Below are positions 13,101-24,124 of a stretch of 64,000 bases of DNA, piece after piece. The number at the start of each line of letters is the position of its first letter. Position 1 is the stretch's first letter. Made by a program: the position numbers and the translations under genes. This DNA is from Porites lobata (taxonomy: Eukaryota > Cnidaria > Anthozoa > Scleractinia > Poritidae). Below the pieces are notes generated by a model that had not been told where the DNA came from, searched no databases, and saw nothing but the letters and a program-made list of their open reading frames with translations. The DNA is taken from positions 1 to 64,000 of the forward strand of contig CALNXK010000545.1 in NCBI GenBank assembly GCA_942486035.1, read 5' to 3'.

Positions 13101-14137
13101 TCAGAAGACTTTTGAGGGGAATTTTATGCTACCACAGGTTTGCCATGAAAGGAACCATGTATAAGCAATCACAGGAACAGCAATGTTGAATCTGGGTAGA
13201 ATGATCCCAAGAACTTCATAATACTCAGTCTTTCCTACCACCTGTTTGCATTAGGATAATGCAATCATTATTCTCTAAAATGGCATTCACAGCATCTTGT
13301 TTGCCATGAAATTTGAAATATTCAAACACAATTATTTTCTTTAAAAAGTGTCTAGGGCAACGTCTCCTGCCTGGCCAAATGGTAGTTACGATGGTATCTC
13401 ATCAACTACATCACCCTCTTCGATCGGGATAACAAAATTGTCTATCAAATTAAAACCAAAGTTACCAATAATCTATTTATTAAGACACAAATGATGTGTT
13501 ATAAAAGAGCATAACAAAACCAAATTGGTCTACTGTGTAATATCACAAAAACAAATAAAAAACAATACAGACAATAAGTATTTATAACATAGCTAGAAAA
13601 TTCGCCTAATCAAATTCAATAGCGCGAGCGTGCTTCATATTCCTATTGAGCACGCTGATGACGTCAATAAACTGTTCGTAATTCCTCGAGTTGTTGTGAG
13701 CTTAGCAATCCTGAGTCTCCTGAGTGCATCCATAACTCAGCAATAGACAATGAAGCGTTTACCATGTGTTTTGTAAAGAAATTTAAGAGGAAACGTTTGA
13801 ATTTGTTAACCGATAGTAAGGAAAAGAGGTGAGTGTTGTTGTTGTTGTTGTCATCTCCGCGAGCTGTGCGGGCTATGGCGTGAGCTCATTCTTTGCAAAG
13901 TTGTTTTCTCTCAATAACAATTTTTCGGTAAATTAATAGTTTTCCGGCACCTAAATATGGATTTTACAATCATTTTAGAGTACACTTTCTCTCAGTTTCA
14001 GGATAAAAACATAAGATTAACTGTGAGGAAAAAAGATATATTCACGTAAACATTGACGCGTACTGCTTTGAGCGCGCCCCTTCAATAATAAAATTTTCAG
14101 TTAACTGCTGCATTGATCGCTTTGATAATGTTATAAA
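10173..14137. other. Long intron of the DUF6589-like gene, no gene seen
   Basis: Mostly AT-rich. A GC-richer island at about 11000-11240 is open on both strands but shows no domain. A GTT-rich tract lies at 13827-13850. No coding sequence is supported. Confidence 0.5.
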
Positions 14138-14325
14138 ACAATTAGTTCATGCTGCAGCTGTGCGTATGTCGAGATATTGAGCACTTGGGAAGTTTGGAGA
14201 GCACTCAAGAGGCTAGAGTTGCACTCGGCTGCGCCTCGTGCAACTCTTACGCCTCTTTCGTGCTCTCCAAACTTCCCGCGTGCTCAATATCTCGACATAC
14301 GCACGCTGACGCATGAACTAATTGT
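14138..14325. repeat. Foldback (MITE-like) element
   Basis: Near-perfect inverted repeat: GTGCGTATGTCGAGATATTG on the left pairs with CAATATCTCGACATACGCAC on the right. TTGGAGAGCAC then pairs with GTGCTCTCCAA, with a short GC-rich loop. The outer ends AACAATTAGTTCATGC and GCATGAACTAATTGTT also pair. Non-coding, inside the long intron. Confidence 0.85.
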
Positions 14326-14921
14326 TAATTGGTGCACATTCGACACAGCTTCATCATAAAATGAGGTATATAAATAAAAAGTAAGTAGACTTTATTTACA
14401 CTGGCCTGTGCATTCAGTGACAAGTCTAGTACCCAGTGAGGTAATCGAACAATAAAAAAATACAAGTAAAAAAAACCTGGAGCTAGTTTTGTGGCTGTTT
14501 TTCCTGTACATAAGCTTACATTGTCGAGCAAATGATACACAATGGGAAATCCTGAGACAAAAATTTAACAGATTTAAAAAATATTTTATAATCTATTTCA
14601 TAACATAACTTAGAGGTCTTGAGACTAGACTGGTTTGTTGCCTTTTCGAGTACTCAAGATACAGCGTGCAGCAAATAGTATTTTAAAGCTTTACAAAATA
14701 TTTGGCTTCATTTGACTGTTGCAACAATTTTCAGCTCGCCATTTGTCACTTCGACTGAAGAGATAGATCGTTTCATCACTGGGGACCTTAACAGAAACGA
14801 TTACTAACTTACTAACTTTCCTGACCGGCTGTTACCTTGGCGTGCGGCAGTTTCATTAAATTAAAGGCAGTACTGTCCCGTCCGCGGCTAGTAGTTTTTC
14901 GATATAAAGTTCGGTAGTAAA

Positions 14922-14955
14922 CATTATGTAGTTCGGTAGTAAACATTATAATGCT
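14922..14955. repeat. Short tandem repeat
   Basis: About one and a half copies of a 22-base unit, GTTCGGTAGTAAACATTAT, in tandem. Confidence 0.6.
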
Positions 14956-15240
14956 CGAGTCCAATGTGTCGGGTGAAAACAACTTCCTCTTCACACACAC
15001 GACGTGGATAGGCAATGATTTGCTCAAAATTCGCAAATGAACAGGGCTGAACTTATTTTAAAGATTGCATATTGGCCCGCCATTACTCTTGCCGCCATCT
15101 TAAAAACAAGATCTGCCAGACGTCTCGCCCGTTGTCTCCTTCCCGCCTTCCTTTGCGCGCACATTTTCATCAAAAGAGAGACGTCTGGGTACGTGGCAGG
15201 CGCCGTTCCGTAATGAATTATAAAACATATGTTTTTTTAG

Positions 15241-15604
15241 CTCTACCAGGAACAGCTGAATCGAGCAAACGAGATTTGACAGCTGAATCGAGCAAACGAG
15301 AGTTGACACCAAAGTCAAAGGAAGCCCCGCAACCTAGAAAGAAACAGATTAGTTTGCTGAAAACACCGTCGAAGGAAGAAGGTAAGATGTCTCTTCCAGC
15401 TTATTATAACTTAATAGTTTGACTTTCTCTTAGTGTTGTTATTCAAGCGCATCGAAAGGGAATTGTCTCCGTCTGTAATCCGCTAAAATTATAAAAATTT
15501 TGTTTTTTTAGCTCTACCAGGAACAGCTGAATCGAGCAAACGAGATTTGACAACAAAGTCAAAGGAAGCCCCGCAACCTAGAAAGAAGCACAGCAAATTG
15601 TTTG
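15241..15604 (+). CDS. Two duplicated linker exons of the DUF6589-like gene
   Basis: Exon 15241-15381 (141 bp) and exon 15512-15604 (93 bp) are both flanked by TTTTTTAG acceptors and GT donors and are phase 1 at both ends. Both begin ALPGTAESSKRDL and continue with KSKEAPQPRKK. The first has an extra internal AESSKRELT repeat and ends in QISLLKTPSKEE. The shared intron flanks show that the exon was copied in tandem. The product is a hydrophilic, basic linker that may bind DNA or carry a nuclear-localisation signal (inference). Confidence 0.65.
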
Positions 15605-15881
15605 GTAATTTTCAAGTAACTTCTTTTTAATGCAGTATGAGTTATCATAATGTAAAAAATATTTTTTTTTTCTCAACTTTTGCACATTAAATTGTGGAAA
15701 GCAACCTGTTGGTTATATTTTATTACCACTAGACTTCTCGTGTTTATAGTTTACTTCTCCTGAATTAAATATAAAAATCGCATGAGCTCCAAGCCTCTTG
15801 CTTCGTTTGTTTTACTTACACACAATGTAGTGATGTTTTTGGGTGTTTTTTTTAATAAGAATATTTTCTGCATAAACTGAG

Positions 15882-16087
15882 GTTGTGAACAGCAAATTTT
15901 GCATTCCCTGAAATTGGTTCTAAAGCCTGCGGCTGGATCCCAGCTTCTCTGTCAGGAGGTGTGCAGCATGTTAGAAAAGATGTGCGGCATGGAGGTCAAT
16001 GTAAGAACTGTGACGTACCTACTGGAAAAAGCATTTATGGAGGCAGACCCTCCTGTAGAAAGAAAACGGATTAAATTAACGGATTGA
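15882..16087 (+). CDS. Helical exon of the DUF6589-like gene, ending in a stop
   Basis: After a possible acceptor AACTGAG the reading in phase 1 gives CEQQILHSLKLVLKPAAG and then a helix-forming stretch with LLCQEVCSMLEKMCG and VRTVTYLLEKAFMEADPP. It runs to TGA at 16085-16087. No good continuation to the next exon keeps frame, so the stop is probably damage. An alternative donor lies at 16001 (GTAAGA). Confidence 0.45.
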
Positions 16088-16271
16088 ATTAATCTGAGTG
16101 AGTTTTTTAAAATTAATTGTTTCATACTCCCTTGCCTAGTGGTGATAACATTCCTCATTTTTTAAAGAGATCACAATTGTCCTTTGCTTAACTTTTCCTT
16201 TCTTACCAGCAATACTGTTTGATATCAAAAAAGATTGTTTGGATAAAAAATTTTGCCTTAATTTAATGTAG

Positions 16272-16811
16272 ATATGTATTTGACAATTTAATGGCCATTG
16301 ACAAGGAAACAGATCAGTACCAAAACAGCAACTTACTACAAAAGAAAGCAGATTTGAAAAACTTTTTCACCACTGTTACAACCAAAGAGTCTCCAGTTTC
16401 TTTGTCACTTTCTCAGACTTGTCAACTGCATGAACAAATAAAGCTTTTTGATCAATTCAGCGGCATTGATCTTGGCAAAATCGATGCCAAGGAACGTTTT
16501 ACTTTGCAAAAAAGTGGACTAAATGAGTACTTTGATACAGTGTGTGAGAAAGTTGTGAAGAAATGCCCATTGATTACAAGTATCACTAAAGCATTGGTGG
16601 AAGGAACCAACATACAGGACAACAGTGAGAGAAATGCCCTATTCAAGTTCAAGCAAGCTTTACCACTGTTAACTTTTATTACCCATTTCAGGTCGCAGAA
16701 ATCATTGTCAGATTTTCCAAATTTATTTGGCCTGTTGTTAATAGCCAATGGTGGAGGGAAATCTATCTTAACACTTCTGTCTTCAATAGGATTATGCAAG
16801 AGCTATAAGTG
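16272..16811 (+). CDS. DUF6589-like core exon 1
   Basis: A 540 bp exon after acceptor AATGTAG, ending at donor GTAGTA. It is open throughout; incoming and outgoing phases are both 2. It contains EYFDTVCEKVVKKCPLI and, near the end, LLLIANGGGKSILTLLSSIG, a phrase typical of DUF6589-family proteins as I remember them. It joins 17245-17534 in phase to give SYKCRKW. Confidence 0.7.
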
Positions 16812-17244
16812 GTAGTAAGTAACTACAGTCATATACATTTCAGTGATTCAAATGGTCAAAACCCTGATCAATACTTACATGCATAGTACACACATACAAT
16901 TCTGAAGCTCATTTTAAAGGGCATTTCATTTACCAATGAAATTATACCAGCTTACAAGTTTAAAAAAAACTATGGGAGTTAGTTCATTACAGCATATAAT
17001 GCCACTTTTACAAATACTGACCCACATTTCAATCTACATCTCAAAAGAGTCAACACTCTTTAATATTGTGTCTTTTTTTAGAGATGGTTTAATTAAAAGT
17101 ACGAGATTCCAGAATATGTCATATCTTTTTTAACTATATAAAAGACAGAAAAAACAGGACATGTGATTTGTGTTGCATTATTTCAAAAGGAGATGAATCT
17201 GCTTTTATTTGTTACTTAAAAATTCGTTTTTGGTCTTTTCTCAG

Positions 17245-17534
17245 TCGTAAGTGGATGGGTCGTCTATTTAAGACTTACACTGATGCCATATCAGTTGCTT
17301 TTCCTTCTAACACACCCCTGATAATAGGATATGACAATATCAACATCTACAAGGGTAAAGCCCGATTTTCTAGACTGAAGAGAAAAATTCTACCAGTGAT
17401 GTGGAACCTTACCGTGCGTATGGCTCGGAAGCCCAATATTGATGGCATTGAACATCCTTGGGAAATTCCTGACACAGCTGCTTGTAAACCTCAGAAAGAT
17501 ATATTGGCCCTAACTGTTGAGGACATCTTTCTAG
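17245..17534 (+). CDS. DUF6589-like core exon 2 with YDNIN motif
   Basis: A 290 bp exon after TTTTCTCAG, ending at donor GTATCT, phase 2 in and phase 1 out. It contains TPLIIGYDNINIYKGKARFS and then VMWNLTVRMARKP. The conserved Tyr-Asp-Asn with the following Met-x-Asn-Leu-Thr is the clearest family signature in the gene; the Asp is a candidate metal-binding residue (inference). Confidence 0.7.
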
Positions 17535-18684
17535 GTATCTAGTATTAGCAAATAATGTATGGTTTTAACTTATTAACATTTCGAATCAATTTACTGCATA
17601 TTTGGTAGTTATTATAACTGTAGGTAAAGTTGATGTCAAAATGAGTCATGCTTACAGTGAAACACATACTCTTAAATTACTATTTTTTCTTCTTCAGAAA
17701 AATTAAGGTTTGGGGTCTTCTATTTAATTCCTCAAAAACAGAGGGGGTAGAGCCAACTTTTTAAGCTTTCAATATAGCACAAAATAACCTGAGAACAGAC
17801 TACCTGCAACTTCAATATCTTTGAATTATGGTTGTAGTCATTAATTATCACGTGACTTATCAAGGCTATTATTAGTGCAAAATGGGACCACTTTTCATTT
17901 CTTTCTGGAAGTTGCAGTTATTATTATAGTGATGAGGCTAATAGGTATATCATTTCGGTGACCAGGCCTTTTAAGTTACCCTTTTAAAAAGGGGCGAAAT
18001 TCAAAAACTGTTTGATGGACAGATGTTTAGTTGTTCACCTAGGGACATTTTTGGTATTAACTTCTTTGATTGACTGCTTGAATAAACTGGTGCCATTTCT
18101 AATTTAAGTTTTTTCGTGCAAAATAGCCTTTGAAGGTCAGATGACCTAATTTGCATATTCTTTTACACAGAATTAATAACCAAGTGTCAGTTAAGTTATG
18201 GTTATTCTCTTGGCTAGTTCTTATAAGGTCATTGGCTTAGACCATTAGGGTCATGTACCCAAGCTTTTTATTCAAATCCCATTGATCCTTCCTAAATTGA
18301 GTGACCATTGAATAAAAACTTCCAGCTCTTGTAACAATGGCATGTTGCTGCCATGTCATCCTTGAAATTTATAATATAGATAGCTCTGTTTCATACCTTT
18401 CTGTACATCATCACATGATACTAATGATAATATTGGGTTATAATAATCATACTATAATTAGTGCTCTAATTCATATGATTTTGACAAGTTTTCACAATGA
18501 TGATTCTTGATAGGAACCCATTACCCACAGGGATATTAAAAGTATGATCTCTAAATTCCGGAGAGTGATTTTTTAACAGGCAGTTCAACAGGTTGTTTAT
18601 GCAGAATGCAGAAGGTTGAACTGCACAGGCTTTATATCACATGAGAGGTTCATATATTTTTAAATTTAATCTACTCTCAAACAG
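17535..18684. other. Intron of the DUF6589-like gene
   Basis: AT-rich with many stops. No repeat with clear edges and no coding frame is seen. Confidence 0.5.
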
Positions 18685-20936
18685 ATTCTCATAAGGAGCT
18701 GTCCACTATCATTGAAAAAGCCAAACACAAGTGGCTGCTAAGGTTGCTTCATTATGGCCTTAACATTGGTATCACCTTTGACGATCTGAAAAGCAGAGAT
18801 GAAAAATCAATCAATACCTTACTTGAGAACTTTCAGAAGCCTTCAAAACTTTCAAACAATGTTAATGTCCCAAAGCAGGAATATGACTACCCCCAAAATG
18901 CAGGGAAAAAAGCTGAGATAATGATTTTACCTTTGTCCATTGATGATGAAACCACTACAAGTGGAACTGCATCCATCTTACAAAATTATTCAAAAGAGTT
19001 TGGTCTTCAATGTGAACGTTCAAGTAATTACATTCCAAAGGATCACATGACAGGAAAGTTCAATCTTTCAGCAGCAAGGGAACGATTCCTTTTCTACCAA
19101 GGCTTAAAATATCACTATGAAGAAATGAAAGTTTTCAGGAAGACCCTTGAAGACAACGATAAGCATATCACAGATGAACAAGGGGAAGATTCGTCAGATA
19201 GTGTTCATGACTCTGATTCAGAAGTAGAAGTTACTGAAGGGAATTGTAAACAATTAAATTTTAAAGAATTCTGTGCAAAAGTTGAACAAACAATGAAAAA
19301 TGCAATGGCAAAACTTAAAAGTTGTACCAGTGGAAAGAATTTGCAGCAAAGTGACATGATATTGCGGCAGCGCCAAAGTGAATGGTTGTTGTTAGAGGAC
19401 CAGTTTAAACGCACATGTCTACACCTGGCAGTTGAAGAAAATGATCTCCATCTAGCAGAGAGCCTTTTAGTTTCTGGTGCAGAAATTAACAAACCAGAGG
19501 GATGTGGTGTAACACCAGTTATGATCGCAGTCATTAAAGAGCAGTTTCAAATGGTACAGTTGCTATTGAAATACAATGCTAAAACACATGGTACATTTAC
19601 AGGTCTAATTCCACCGCCATCAGACCCGTTGAATCGATTGATAACCCTGCCATTAAAGCAGCAATTTCGCAACACATAAACGAAGAAGTGAATGAGGCGG
19701 CGGCTGTTTTTGCAGAATATCTTGATGGAAAAGGGGAAGTGGAACTTAGCAAGACTGGTGTGGCACCAGAAAATAGACCCCAAAGTGAAAAAAGTGACGA
19801 GGTTGATTAGTGTAAGAAAGAAAGTGATCACTTTTGATGACCAAAACGCCTGTAGTAATGTGCGATCTGTCAGGAATAGAGCACCTGATGAATTTTCAAC
19901 TTTCATGGAAAAGCCAGGTGATTTTCACACGGAGGGCTACTTAGCTCAATGTTGTGGTAAAATGCTTGGCCCTGGTGGATTCTATTATGTGATGAGACAG
20001 TTGCTAGGTAGACATCAGGTAACATCAAAAAGTTTCCAAAAAATAATTAAAGAAGGAAATTTGGAACGCAACATTGATGCATTGAAAGATTTTACATGGG
20101 GTATGGCCATTGCTGTGGTAAAAGAATTTGAAACATCTGTCTATTTTCCAAGCAAAGATCGGCTGCACCATGGTGAGGGTGACACAGATCTATTATGCAG
20201 AAGGTTCCAAGGATGGCGCGACGAGAGCTCCAGCAGGGATGCAGTTTTTTCATACCACAAACAAAATCTATTAGATCATCTATTCCTTTTAGACTTTTTC
20301 CACACTAGTGTTAGGTGTGGTAATGGAAAAGCCCTGGAAGCTTGTTACTTTCTTTTGGCTCCGATTTTTTTTTCAATGAACAAGAAGAACTACAAAGATG
20401 AAGCATTTGTGCACATTGTGAACATTATGTGTACATGGCCCCTTGCATTGAGGGAAACCCTACGGAGAAACAGAACAATTTCATTGTCAGGTCGTCCAGG
20501 CCATGATTTGGCAGATGACGAATTCATAGAGGAGAGACTGGTAAGAAGAACAAAGATGTATGCAAAAAAACAAGCAACAGTCCAGGGATTAGAGAGAATA
20601 AGTCTTATTCTTGACTTCTGTGCAGAGCTTGAGGCAGCTTTCAAAGCTGCCTATGATGTGAGATCGCCCAAAAAAACACATGTACCAGATTCAACAAGTG
20701 AGCATGTTAAAGTTGCCTGGTTTGCTGTACAAGAACAGTGGTTTTGTGATAAAGGGAGAGTGGACGTTCCCACCTACCCAAGTAACAAGAAGGAGTTGCC
20801 ATCAGTGAAACAGAAGTTACGCAAGGACTGCCAGAATGCACAGTTGCGGGGAGAAGAGCTGTTCAAAAAACATTTTAAGGAGATGAAATGCAGACTTTTC
20901 CCTACTACAGCCTTACACTTTGTAACTGATAATTGA
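18685..20936 (+). pseudogene. Last exon of the DUF6589-like gene with two ankyrin repeats
   Basis: Starts in phase 1 after CAAACAG (DSHKELSTIIEKAKHKWLL). An acidic stretch (DSSDSVHDSDSEVEVTE) precedes two ankyrin-type repeats: TCLHLAVEENDLHLAESLL and VTPVMIAVIKEQFQMVQLLL. Near 19600 the reading moves one frame, runs open through a Glu-rich segment, and returns near 19800; in the original frame TAA at 19677 and TGA at 19689 interrupt. The rest (to 20936) is open: YVMRQLLGRHQVTSKSFQK, LFLLDFFHTSVRCGNG, RTISLSGRPGHDLADDEFIE, ending VTDN and TGA. Confidence 0.72.
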
Positions 20937-20996
20937 AGTTTCCCTCACATGAACTACATGTATTCCTAGGTTAAAACAAGAACGCTCTAAGTAGCG

Positions 20997-23766
20997 TTGA
21001 GTCTCGCTTGTTTGTAGATAAGATAAGAAGTGAGGAGGCGAATAGAGCGCGTGCGTTCGTCACTCGGGGGGGCATATATACGGTGTTGTGGGCAAAACAG
21101 TATTATATTTAGCCGTGAAGGTCTTGTTTAGGGTTGCATGTGAGAAAATATAAAAATACGTGTATTGTCTGAGTTTTCAGTAACATAGTCTCTCAGTGGT
21201 CAAAAAGCTTGGGCTACGCACGGATCGATCTCTTGTAGGGGTTTAATTCAAAATTTCCGACGAGCATCCCTTGCCTTTCGTATGCAGAGTCGTCCTCCCC
21301 AGGGGTTCGTCATAATTCCTCAGAGTCACCGACAGCAAGTAAAAAAAAAGTTGAATTATGATTTCAATCTACTGCACAGGGTCCAGAGGAGTTGCGTGTG
21401 AATAAACAAATTAATTATTTAAAGTCTCACTTCGAAAAATGTTTATACCTGTCGCTTAGCATGATTAATTAGCCCAATGGGATCTTTATGAATCTACTGT
21501 AAAGGATTTCTTTGCTTTTTACCTGATCCAGATCGACTTTGCTGTTCGCCATTTTGAAAATCAATAACTGCAAGCTATATTCTCGTTGGTGCACACTACA
21601 GCTGGTCGTCCGAAGGGTGACGGAAGACCGTCGCCCGAAGGGCGACCGAAGCGCGAAGTGGCGAGTAAAAAAAGGATAAGGGAGGATACTTGTACCACGT
21701 GACTTAGTTCGTTGTGAACCGCATCTCTCGGTGACGGAAGTGAATGAGACCGGAAACGCAAAAGCAACAGACCGCTGCTAATTCGGGAATCAAAACATCA
21801 ACTGCGGAGGGAGTTTTAAAGATCTTAGAGATCTATGCGAAGGCAACAGAATTTTAAGTGAAGTGAAGATCTTTCAAGACTGAACATTTGTTGCGTACAT
21901 GCCAACAGTCTTCGATCTCTTTAAGCAGGTTTCGCTTGTGTAAAGGCTTCCCACTACCCAGTCGCAAGACGAACAGCCAAAGACGCAAGAGGTAACATTG
22001 TTGGAACCACCGAAGAATGGCTCAGTCGTGATGATATTACAGGTGCCTTGTACCTCCGCTCTACTCAGTATTACGTTTTATTGCAACAGTACGCACGACT
22101 TGTAAATCACTACCCGTAATAATTTAAGATTTTCCAAACAAAACTAATGAGTTGGGCTTAACGTGATACAGCATTGCACAAAAACATTACATTCATGGAC
22201 TAAAGAAAATCGCTTAGTTATTCAGATCCAGAAGATACTTTGGAAAAATTGGAACCCTTATTCAGCCGTAATAAAAAGCTTCACCATCATGCTTCAAAAT
22301 AGTCTGCTACACAGTCGTTTTTAATGTCGTCACGCAACGCTTTTCCCCGCTAATAGCCACCGTAAATCGATATGTGTGTCATGATCTCTCAGTGTGAAAC
22401 ATGCGGGTAAAATAACATTTACTCAGTGAAAATGTAGAACCTTCCAGAGCATAATCTACCCAGCAGACGAAAAAAACTTTATTGGAACGAGCAGCATTTT
22501 GGCATGAGGTAAAAGTCGTGTAGGGTTACCATCACCTTTTATTGCTCTGATCTTGACCACTTTTACCTTACTACCCCGGGTGCCCCCCGGGCTTATACGT
22601 CATTTCTGTCATCATCTGTTGCGATGGACAGCAAACGGAAGTGCTGTCTCGAAGCCGTAAATTTCGTTCGCCGAAAATGAATTTGAATTCTTTTTTATGC
22701 CGTTTTCCTACAGTATTTCGCAAATACATAAGAATTCTAGATCAGGTTAGTCAAATCAGGCAATTTCATTGAATTTCATTTTAGTTTCAAAGATTCGAAA
22801 ATCGGCCCAAGATTTGTTTCCTCGACATTTATCATCGCCTGTACAATAATATTAATGATGTACGAAATATCACGTTGTTCGTTACAATTAAGTATCCAGC
22901 ATCATGAAACAAAGGAAAAGAATCAGGCTGTTGAAAACGATAGGTAAATTAACGACGATTTGCTTGTTGTTTTTAACCTCATCATCGAAGTTCTGCTCAT
23001 GAACATTCTTCCTTGTTTCAACATCTGATGTATTCACTTCTTTCAAAGTTATCAACGCTTTCAAACGACAGAATTCGTGGAACGAACAATTCCGAAAACG
23101 GTCGACATCTTTTAGAGTGGGTCTACACGAATGGTGTGTGGATTTGTAAGCGACATCACCGTATAATCCATTAAACTTTCGAACTTTTTCGTCTCAAAAC
23201 ATAACATTCGGACAATTGCGCGTTGTTTTTCGAAGCGTTCACTGAGATTGAGAGCATCGTGTCGATTTTCATCCCCAGATTCTGCGCTACAATGACCCGG
23301 AACACGTGTTTACAAAACCATTCTTTCTGTCACGTTTAGCTGTATTTACTTTTTCGCACGTGAAGGTCATAGAGGTCAGAACCAAATTACCATAACTAAT
23401 CAGAGAAAGCACGTGTTTACAGTTTTACTTTTTGTTATGTCTGTTTTGCACTTTCGATTTTATCGACTTACTATGTCATATAAGCATGAAACGTAACCTG
23501 TTTTAACGAAAAAGATAAAGTCTGATTTCTTACATGGAAGAAAAGCACTTAAATGTGATAAACATTGCGTGTTATTCCAGTCATCTCCCAAAATAAACCA
23601 CATGCTCATCACGAGACTCATTTCCATACAATGAAAGTCGTCACGATTCTTATCCCAAGTTTCCACGGTCTTCGCTAGGAACGCGGGACCTACAAACTAG
23701 GTCCCACCGAAAAAAAAACCGAACTGCATTTTAAGATTCTCGCTTTGCTAAAGCAAGCGAGACTAA
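20997..23766. mobile_element. Interspersed repeat, copy 1, nested between the two transposon genes
   Basis: Left end TTGAGTCTCGCTTG and right end AAGCAAGCGAGACTAA are inverted. Internal blocks at 22141-22245 (AAATCGCTTAGTTATTCAGA), 23035-23110 and 23575-23690 recur in 44956-49947, so both are copies of one family. No transposase frame is found, so it is non-autonomous. A GC-rich patch at 21600-21665 repeats CGTC/CGAAGGG motifs. It fills most of the gap between the two convergent genes; without it their ends would be about 400 bases apart. Confidence 0.6.
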
Positions 23767-24124
23767 CAATGCTAAAGGCATAGAGTATAGAAAGTGAGAG
23801 AAAATACTCAGGCATGTTGGTTATTATACTTAACAGACAAAGCTTAGTGGACCAATTACCTCCGCCATACATTAAGTGATACAGGTCAAAATTATAATTA
23901 TTCAGGTAGAAATATTTTAACCTAGGTTGATTCTTTGTCTCATAGCCTTACACTGTAATTTGAATTTTATTTTGGCCTGTAACTGATGACAAATTAGCCT
24001 TAAACTCTAGCTGTGACCATTTAATTCCAGACAATAACCAATTGGAGGTGTTGGGGTGTCAATGGTCAACAGTAATTTAAGGATCAGCAGTTGAGACAGT
24101 AATGCAGGCACCAACCTGCAAGCC

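Larger units (their letters stand above)
9710..20936 (+). pseudogene. DUF6589-like gene with ankyrin repeats, first gene of the large transposon
   Basis: Exons that keep phase: 9710-9733, 9828-9882, 15241-15381, 15512-15604, 15882-about 16087, 16272-16811, 17245-17534 and 18685-20936. The start ATGGCGGAA sits just inside the left repeat. The N-terminal part is a basic, Ser/Lys-rich linker encoded partly by two similar exons. The body resembles the DUF6589 family, which I know from fungal and animal repeat-borne genes: NGGGKSILTLLSSIGL, then YDNINI (Asp codon 17333-17335) followed by MWNLTVR, then a C-terminal part with NYKDEAF and RRNRTISLSGRPG. Two ankyrin repeats lie within the last exon. 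Breaks: an in-frame TGA at 16085, and the frame leaves near 19600 and returns near 19800. A transposase role is inferred only from position and family style. Confidence 0.72.
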
